From Haliea sp. (GTDB lineage Bacteria; Pseudomonadota; Gammaproteobacteria; Pseudomonadales; Halieaceae): DNA of 64,000 nt. This document shows positions 59,039 through 64,000 of this stretch, piece after piece. Made by a program: the position numbers and the translations under genes. The number at the start of each line of letters is the position of its first letter. Position 1 is the stretch's first letter. Where the stretch lies: NCBI GenBank assembly GCA_016704305.1, contig JADJAL010000025.1, forward strand, positions 1 through 64,000, given 5' to 3'. The notes beneath the pieces are model-generated. The model was not told the DNA's origin. It made no database searches and worked only from the letters and a program-made list of their open reading frames with translations.

Positions 59039-60165
59039 AGCTGGAATCTCCGATCTCGCGGCGTGTTTCGCGGCAGATCTTTGTCGGCAATGTACCGGTG
59101 GGTGGCGGTGCACCGATCAGCGTCCAGAGTATGACCAACACAGACACCTGCGATGTCGCTGCGACGGTTGCCCAGGTGCGCGCGATTGCGGACGCCGGCG
59201 CGGACATCGTGCGTATATCCGTGCCGAGCATGGAAGCGGCCGAGGCGTTCAGGCAGATACGCGCGCAGGTGTCGGTGCCGCTGGTTGCGGATATTCATTT
59301 TGACCACAAGATCGCGCTGAAGGTTGCCGAGTACGGCGTCGATTGCCTGCGTATCAATCCGGGCAATATTGGTCGTGACAGCAAGGTGCGCGCGGTTATC
59401 GACAGCGCGCGCGACAAAGGCATCCCTATCCGCATCGGCGTGAATGCCGGTTCGTTGAGCAAGGAGCTGCAGCGAAAATATGGTGAACCCACGCCCGAGG
59501 CGTTGGTGGAATCGGCAATGCACCATGTCGATATCCTGGACAAGTTCAATTACCCGGATTTCAAGGTCAGCGTGAAGGCCTCCGGCGTCTTCATGGCAGT
59601 GGCGGCCTACCGCCTGTTGGCGAAGCAGATTGACCAGCCGTTGCACCTGGGTATTACCGAGGCCGGCGGCCTGCGCGGCGGCACGGTTAAATCGGCGGTG
59701 GGACTTGGGATGCTGCTGATGGATGGCATCGGTGATACCCTGCGCGTCTCATTGGCGGCTGATCCGGTGGAAGAGGTCAAGGTCGGTTTCGATATACTGA
59801 AAAGCCTGCAGTTGCGCGCCAACGGCATCAACTTCATCGCCTGCCCGAGCTGCTCGCGACAAAACTTCGATGTGGTCGGTACGATGAACCTGCTGGAGCA
59901 GCGACTGGAAGATATTCGCACGCCGATGGATGTCGCCGTAATCGGGTGCATCGTCAATGGGCCGGGCGAGGCGCGGGAAGCGGATGTGGGACTCACCGGT
60001 GCCACACCCAATAACCTGATTTATATCGCGGGTGAGCCGCACCACAAGATCAGCAATGCGGACTTTATCGATCATCTCGAAGAGGTCATCCGAAAATGTG
60101 CCGCTGACCTCGAGCAGGCGCGTGCCGCGCTGGAAGAACAACTGATTGCCAAATCGTCCTCCTGA
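59035..60165 (+). CDS. ispG: 4-hydroxy-3-methylbut-2-en-1-yl diphosphate synthase
   Basis: 376 residues from ATG 59035 (MKLESPISRRVSRQIFVGNV). GAPISVQSMTNTDTCDVAAT opens the TIM-barrel half; the [4Fe-4S] half has CPSCSRQNFD and GCIVNGPGEAREADVG. It converts MEcPP to HMBPP in the MEP isoprenoid pathway, using clusters of the kind the isc operon makes. Confidence 0.97.
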   Translation: MKLESPISRRVSRQIFVGNVPVGGGAPISVQSMTNTDTCDVAATVAQVRAIADAGADIVRISVPSMEAAEAFRQIRAQVSVPLVADIHFDHKIALKVAEYGVDCLRINPGNIGRDSKVRAVIDSARDKGIPIRIGVNAGSLSKELQRKYGEPTPEALVESAMHHVDILDKFNYPDFKVSVKASGVFMAVAAYRLLAKQIDQPLHLGITEAGGLRGGTVKSAVGLGMLLMDGIGDTLRVSLAADPVEEVKVGFDILKSLQLRANGINFIACPSCSRQNFDVVGTMNLLEQRLEDIRTPMDVAVIGCIVNGPGEAREADVGLTGATPNNLIYIAGEPHHKISNADFIDHLEEVIRKCAADLEQARAALEEQLIAKSSS

Positions 60166-60190
60166 TGCGGCGATCTGTACTGGAGTCCAA

Positions 60191-61464
60191 GTGAGTGAAA
60201 TAACCGCCATCCGGGGGATGAACGACATCCTGCCGGGTGAGACAGCGTATTGGCAGTTCCTGGAGCGCACCGTTGCAGGGGTGCTGGCCAGTTATGGTTA
60301 CGGCGAAATTCGTCTGCCAATCGTGGAGAAGACCGCTCTCTTCAAACGCTCTATCGGGGAAGTCACCGACATCGTCGAGAAGGAAATGTACACCTTCGAT
60401 GATCGCAATGGTGATAGCATTACGCTCCGACCGGAAGGCACTGCCGGCTGTGTGCGGGCGGCAATTCAGCAGGGGCTTCTCACTACACCCCAGCGCCTGT
60501 GGTACAGCGGTCCAATATTTCGCTATGAGCGTCCACAAAAAGGGCGGCAGCGCCAGTTTCACCAGACCGGCGTGGAAGCGTTTGGTATTGCGACGCCGGA
60601 CATGGACGCGGAAATGATTCTGCTGTGCGCACGCTTGTGGCGCCAGCTGGGCCTTGTTGAATATATTGAGTTGCAGCTCAATTCGATTGGTACGGCTGCG
60701 GCCCGTGCAGCCTTTCGCACGGCGCTGGTTGATTTCCTGCAGGCGCGTGTCGATCTGCTGGATGAAGACAGCCAGCGCCGTCTGCACAGTAACCCACTGC
60801 GCATTCTGGACAGCAAGAATCCCCAGGTCCAGGCAGTGCTGGATGATGGCCCGAGTCTGGAGGACTTTCTGGACGAGGAGTCAAAAGCCGATTTCACGCG
60901 GCTGTGTGAATTGCTGGAAGCCGCTGGCGTGAAGTACGTGGTGAACCGCCGCCTGGTGCGAGGGTTGGATTACTACAATAAAACGGTATTTGAGTGGGTG
61001 ACAGACAAGCTGGGTGCACAGGGCACGGTGTGTGGCGGCGGTCGTTATGACGGCCTGGTGGAGCAACTGGGCGGCAAGTCGACTCCGGCGGTCGGTTGTG
61101 CGATGGGCATGGAGCGACTGGTCCTGCTGCTGAAGGAGCAGGGCGTGGCCGTAGGGGCGCCCACGGTGGATGTGTATGTTGTCGCAGTGGGCAGTGAAGC
61201 GGAGCGTATCGCGCTGGTGACGGCTGAAGCCCTGCGGGAAAACAGCCCCATCTGCATATTGTGCTGCACACTGGGGGCGGCAGTTTCAAAAGCCAGCTAA
61301 AAAAGGCAGACAAGAGCGGCGCGCGCGCGGCCCTGATCTGGGGTGAGGATGAGGTGGCGGCGCAGACTGTCACAGTCAAATCGCTGCGGAATGAGAACGC
61401 CGCGCAGGTTACCGTGGCGCTGCGCGATTGTGAAAATACGGTATGCGCAGTGCTTGCGCCCTGA
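60191..61464 (+). CDS. hisS: Histidine-tRNA ligase, frameshifted near the C-terminus
   Basis: GTG 60191 starts VSEITAIRGMNDILPGETAY. Class II motifs are present: RPEGTAGCVRA, FRYERPQKGRQRQFHQ (motif 2), RGLDYYNKTVFEW, GGGRYDGLVEQLGG and GCAMGMERL (motif 3). The frame fails around 61245-61258 (ENSPICILCC..., stop at 61300). The anticodon-binding end continues in another frame as LHTGGGSFKSQLKKADKSGA, then VTVKSLRNENAAQVTVALRD to 61464. A one-base indel explains it. hisS is essential, so a sequence error is the likely cause. Confidence 0.92.
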
Positions 61465-61488
61465 CATTGAGTAAGAGGAAGGAACGAC

Positions 61489-62232
61489 GTGGAACAGTAT
61501 CGTACTGAAGAAGAACAGGTTGAAGCGCTGCGCCGCTGGTGGAACGAGAACGGCAAATCCACTGTCGCCGTCATTGTCATTGCGCTGGCGGCCGGCTAGG
61601 GTTGGCAGGCGTGGCAGCGCGAGTCTGGCAACCAGCGCGAGCAGGCCTCTGATTTGTATCAGGCATTGTTGCGCGCCAACGACACGCCGGCGCCATCGTC
61701 CGGGCCGCAGGGAGTTGAACTGGCGGAACGGCTCAAGACTGAGTTCAGCGGCAGTAGCTACGCGCAGTTTGCCGCGTTGCAATTGGCGGCTATGGCGGTG
61801 CAGGACGGCAACCTCGCTGAGGCGGAGGCACAGTTGCGCTGGGTGCTGGGCAAGGCAGCCAGCGGCAGTGACACCGCGCAGGTCGCACAACTGCGGCTGG
61901 CACGGGTAGTGGCGGCTGCCGGCAATACGGATCAGGCGCTGGATATCCTCACCAAAGCCGACCCGGGCGCCTATGCGGCGTCCTACGCGCTGGCCCAGGG
62001 CGATATCCTGTTGGCAGCGTCGCGCAACGATGAAGCGCGCGATGCGTACACCCGGGCGATGACCGCTGCAGGCAGCGGTAGCCCAGGTGTGAATCTTGTG
62101 GTGCTGCAGCAGAAATTGCAGAGCCTTACGCCCATCCCCCCGCAGTCGCGCATCCAGATCGAAAGCGCTGACCCAATCAAGGCAGCTACAGTGCCAATCA
62201 CGCCTGACACGACGGATGCTTCGGAGGAATAA
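61489..62232 (+). CDS. yfgM: YfgM-like TPR membrane protein (ancillary SecYEG/BamB-neighbour factor), in-frame amber codon
   Basis: GTG 61489 behind AGAGGAAGG reads VEQYRTEEEQVEALRRWWNE, then NGKSTVAVIVIALAAG, then TAG at 61597-61599 (codon 37), and continues in the same frame GWQAWQRESGNQREQASDLY to 62232. With TGG instead of TAG the helix end would read GWGWQAWQ, fitting the family. TPR-like repeats follow (YAQFAALQLAAMAVQDGNLA, AQLRLARVVAAAGNTDQALD). YfgM lies at the inner membrane with the Sec translocon and periplasmic chaperones. One base substitution, real or artefactual, interrupts it. Confidence 0.85.
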
Positions 62233-62236
62233 GCGC

Positions 62237-63412
62237 ATGCAGCAGATAGCCCGGCAGGTCATTTTACTTTTCCTGGTGTTCAACCTCGCAGCCTGCAGCA
62301 CGATTTCAGGCTGGTTCGAGTCAGATGAAGATGAAGCGACGGCACCCGCTGAACTCACCGACATTGAAGAGAAGGTGAACATCGAGAAGCTGTGGTCAGT
62401 CAATGTGGGCAACGGCCAGGGTGATGGCTTTTACCGGATTCGACCGGCGATTGATGGCGCGATGATTTATGTCGCCGCCGCCGATGGTGAAGTGGTTGCG
62501 GTCGAGCGCGCCTCCGGTGACACGGTGTGGGAAGTCGAACTGGAAGCGTCGCTCTCGGGTGGCGTCGGCGTGTATGAAGACGCGGTGTTTGTCGGCAGCA
62601 GCGAAGGATTCGTTTTGAAACTGGACGCCAGTTCCGGCGAACAATTGTGGTCCAGCCCTCTGCGCGGTGAAATTCTGTCCGCACCGCAGAGCAATGGGAA
62701 AGTGGTTGTTGCCCAGACTTACGATGGTCGCTTGCACGGACTGGATTTTGAGACAGGCGCAATGTTGTGGACGTACGACAGCAATGTGCCGGTGCTGACG
62801 GTGCGCGGCACCAGTACGCCGATATTCAACAATAACCAGGTGTACGCGGCGTTTGCCAACGGCCGTGTGCTGGCGTTCGATGCCCAGACCGGTGGACTGT
62901 TGTGGGAAGTTCGCGTGGCCATTCCCCAGGGACGCTCGGAAATCGAGCGCATCGTCGATATCGACGGTTCCATGGAATTGGCCGGCAGCGAACTGTTTGC
63001 CGTCAGTTACCAGGGCTTCGTCGCTGCCATTGATGTACAAAGCGGCCGCAAACTGTGGCAGCAGAAGGGCTCATCGTTCTCCGGTGTCGCCCAGGGCTTC
63101 AGCAACATCTACGTCGCCGATGAAGACGGCACTGTCACTGCCTATATGCGCAATGGACAGGGTGTGCGCTGGACGCAGGGCGCGCTGGCGTACCGCGAGC
63201 TTTCAAGGCCGACACCGGTCGGAAGTTTCGTCGCGGTGGGCGATTTCGAAGGTTATGTGCATATTCTCTCGCAAGTGGACGGGGAGTTTGTCGGGCGAGT
63301 CAGCGCCGATGACGATGGCGTGCGCGCGGACATGATCGGCGATGGCGATGTGCTCTACGTGTATGGCAACAGCGGCGAGCTGATTGCGTATGAGATAACC
63401 GCCAAAGACTGA
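62237..63412 (+). CDS. bamB: Outer membrane assembly lipoprotein BamB
   Basis: 391 residues from ATG 62237 (MQQIARQVILLFLVFNLAAC), lipobox LAAC. Beta-propeller of PQQ-like blades with repeated AxDxxTGxxxW-type turns (AVERASGDTVWEVELEASLS, KLDASSGEQLWSSPLRGEIL, FDAQTGGLLWEV, IDVQSGRKLWQQ). Part of the BAM complex that inserts beta-barrel proteins. Stop overlaps the der start by one base. Confidence 0.96.
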   Translation: MQQIARQVILLFLVFNLAACSTISGWFESDEDEATAPAELTDIEEKVNIEKLWSVNVGNGQGDGFYRIRPAIDGAMIYVAAADGEVVAVERASGDTVWEVELEASLSGGVGVYEDAVFVGSSEGFVLKLDASSGEQLWSSPLRGEILSAPQSNGKVVVAQTYDGRLHGLDFETGAMLWTYDSNVPVLTVRGTSTPIFNNNQVYAAFANGRVLAFDAQTGGLLWEVRVAIPQGRSEIERIVDIDGSMELAGSELFAVSYQGFVAAIDVQSGRKLWQQKGSSFSGVAQGFSNIYVADEDGTVTAYMRNGQGVRWTQGALAYRELSRPTPVGSFVAVGDFEGYVHILSQVDGEFVGRVSADDDGVRADMIGDGDVLYVYGNSGELIAYEITAKD

Positions 63413-64000
63413 TGATTCCGGTGATCGCCCTGGTCGGGCGCCCCAATGTTGGTAAATCCACGTTGTTCAACCAGCTGACACGCAGCCGGGATGCGCTGGT
63501 TGCAGACTTCCCCGGCCTGACGCGCGACCGCAAGTACGGCGAGTCCCGTATCGGCAGTCGCCCGTTTGTGGTGATCGACACCGGCGGTATCACTGGCGAG
63601 GAGGCGGGTGTCGACACCTCCATGGCGCAACAGGCGCTCACGGCGATTGATGAATCCGATGTCGTGCTGTTTATCGTCGACGCCCGGGAGGGCTTGAATG
63701 CGATAGACGAGGCATTGGCCAGCCAGTTGCGACAACGCAACAAAGCGTTCTACGTGGTCGTGAACAAGATCGACGGCCTCAACGAGGACGTGGTTACCGG
63801 CGATTTCTACGCGCTGGGTGTTGACACGCTGTTTGCTATTGCCGCCTCACACGGGCGCGGCGTTACACATATGATCGAGCGCGTGCTCGCGACCTTTCCA
63901 GCACCCGAGGAAGATGCCGAGCGCGAGCGCTACCCGGACAGCATTCGCGTTGCCGTGGTGGGGCGTCCGAATGTCGGCAAGTCCACGCTGGTGAATCGCC
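63412..64000 (+). CDS. der: Ribosome assembly GTPase Der, N-terminal part
   Basis: Open from ATG 63412 to the end of the window (196 codons). First G domain: G1 GRPNVGKST, G2 GLTRD, G3 DTGG, G4 NKID. The second domain begins VAVVGRPNVGKSTLVNR and is cut by the window end. Der (EngA) has two GTPase domains and is needed for 50S subunit assembly. Confidence 0.97.
   Translation, partial: MIPVIALVGRPNVGKSTLFNQLTRSRDALVADFPGLTRDRKYGESRIGSRPFVVIDTGGITGEEAGVDTSMAQQALTAIDESDVVLFIVDAREGLNAIDEALASQLRQRNKAFYVVVNKIDGLNEDVVTGDFYALGVDTLFAIAASHGRGVTHMIERVLATFPAPEEDAERERYPDSIRVAVVGRPNVGKSTLVNR

Noticed and set aside
61245..61260. Programmed frameshift in hisS
   Set aside because: hisS is not known to use one, no slippery heptamer plus structure is evident, and other housekeeping genes here have similar faults.
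61597..61599. TAG in yfgM as a pyrrolysine or programmed readthrough codon
   Set aside because: No recoding genes are visible, neighbouring genes use normal stops, and the codon sits at a membrane-helix end where Trp fits the family.

Overview
The window looks like a high-GC chromosome segment from a free-living, probably marine gammaproteobacterium. The main evidence is two housekeeping blocks with gammaproteobacterial gene order: mltF/purL, then secDF-suhB-trmJ-iscRSUA-hscBA-fdx-iscX-ndk-rlmN-pilW-rodZ-ispG-hisS-yfgM-bamB-der. An OM60/Halieaceae-like or related cellvibrionad is my best guess, but this is inference and no marker gene was searched.

1-11 kb (+ strand): an exported oxidation/saccharide module. 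It encodes the C-terminus of a DUF1592/1588/1585 haem-motif protein, a DUF1552 protein, an unknown secreted protein, a gluconate-dehydrogenase-subunit-3-like protein with its GMC flavoenzyme, a ThuA-like protein and a large GH106-like glycosidase. An NTF2-like protein and a GH43-like gene stump follow.

11.3-23.3 kb: a catabolic cluster, almost all on the - strand. It holds a VOC protein, an alpha/beta hydrolase, two paralogous proteins with a putative Fe(II)/2OG-oxygenase motif, an N-truncated quinone oxidoreductase, a HAPMO-like Baeyer-Villiger monooxygenase, two SDRs, an A/B-barrel repeat protein and a TetR regulator. An acyl-CoA synthetase is divergent. Together they suggest hydroxylation, ketone formation, BVMO esterification, hydrolysis and CoA activation of an unknown (possibly alicyclic or aromatic ketone) substrate. 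Two AT-rich palindromes that resemble each other sit at its promoters.

23.4-28.7 kb: crotonase, glycerophosphodiesterase, AEC transporter, sugar isomerase and a second crotonase. All are cut by many small indels although the encoded motifs stay intact, so poor consensus sequence is more likely than old decay.

28.8-32.7 kb: an accessory island of small genes and toxin-antitoxin modules (VapBC, ParDE, YefM-YoeB) with attC-like repeats between genes, like the cassette part of a chromosomal integron. No integrase is visible.

32.9-39.3 kb: a MoxR-DUF58-DUF4381-VWA-TPR-BatD (aerotolerance type) operon in which the two VWA proteins are fused. 39.4-64 kb: tadA, mltF, purL, Sec accessory, Fe-S assembly and the ispG-hisS-bamB-der block. 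Within it suhB, hscA, hisS and yfgM are each broken as sequenced (indels, a deletion of roughly 70 nt in hscA, an amber codon in yfgM). A 455-bp mosaic of inverted repeats lies between iscX and ndk. No rRNA, tRNA or CRISPR array was recognised.
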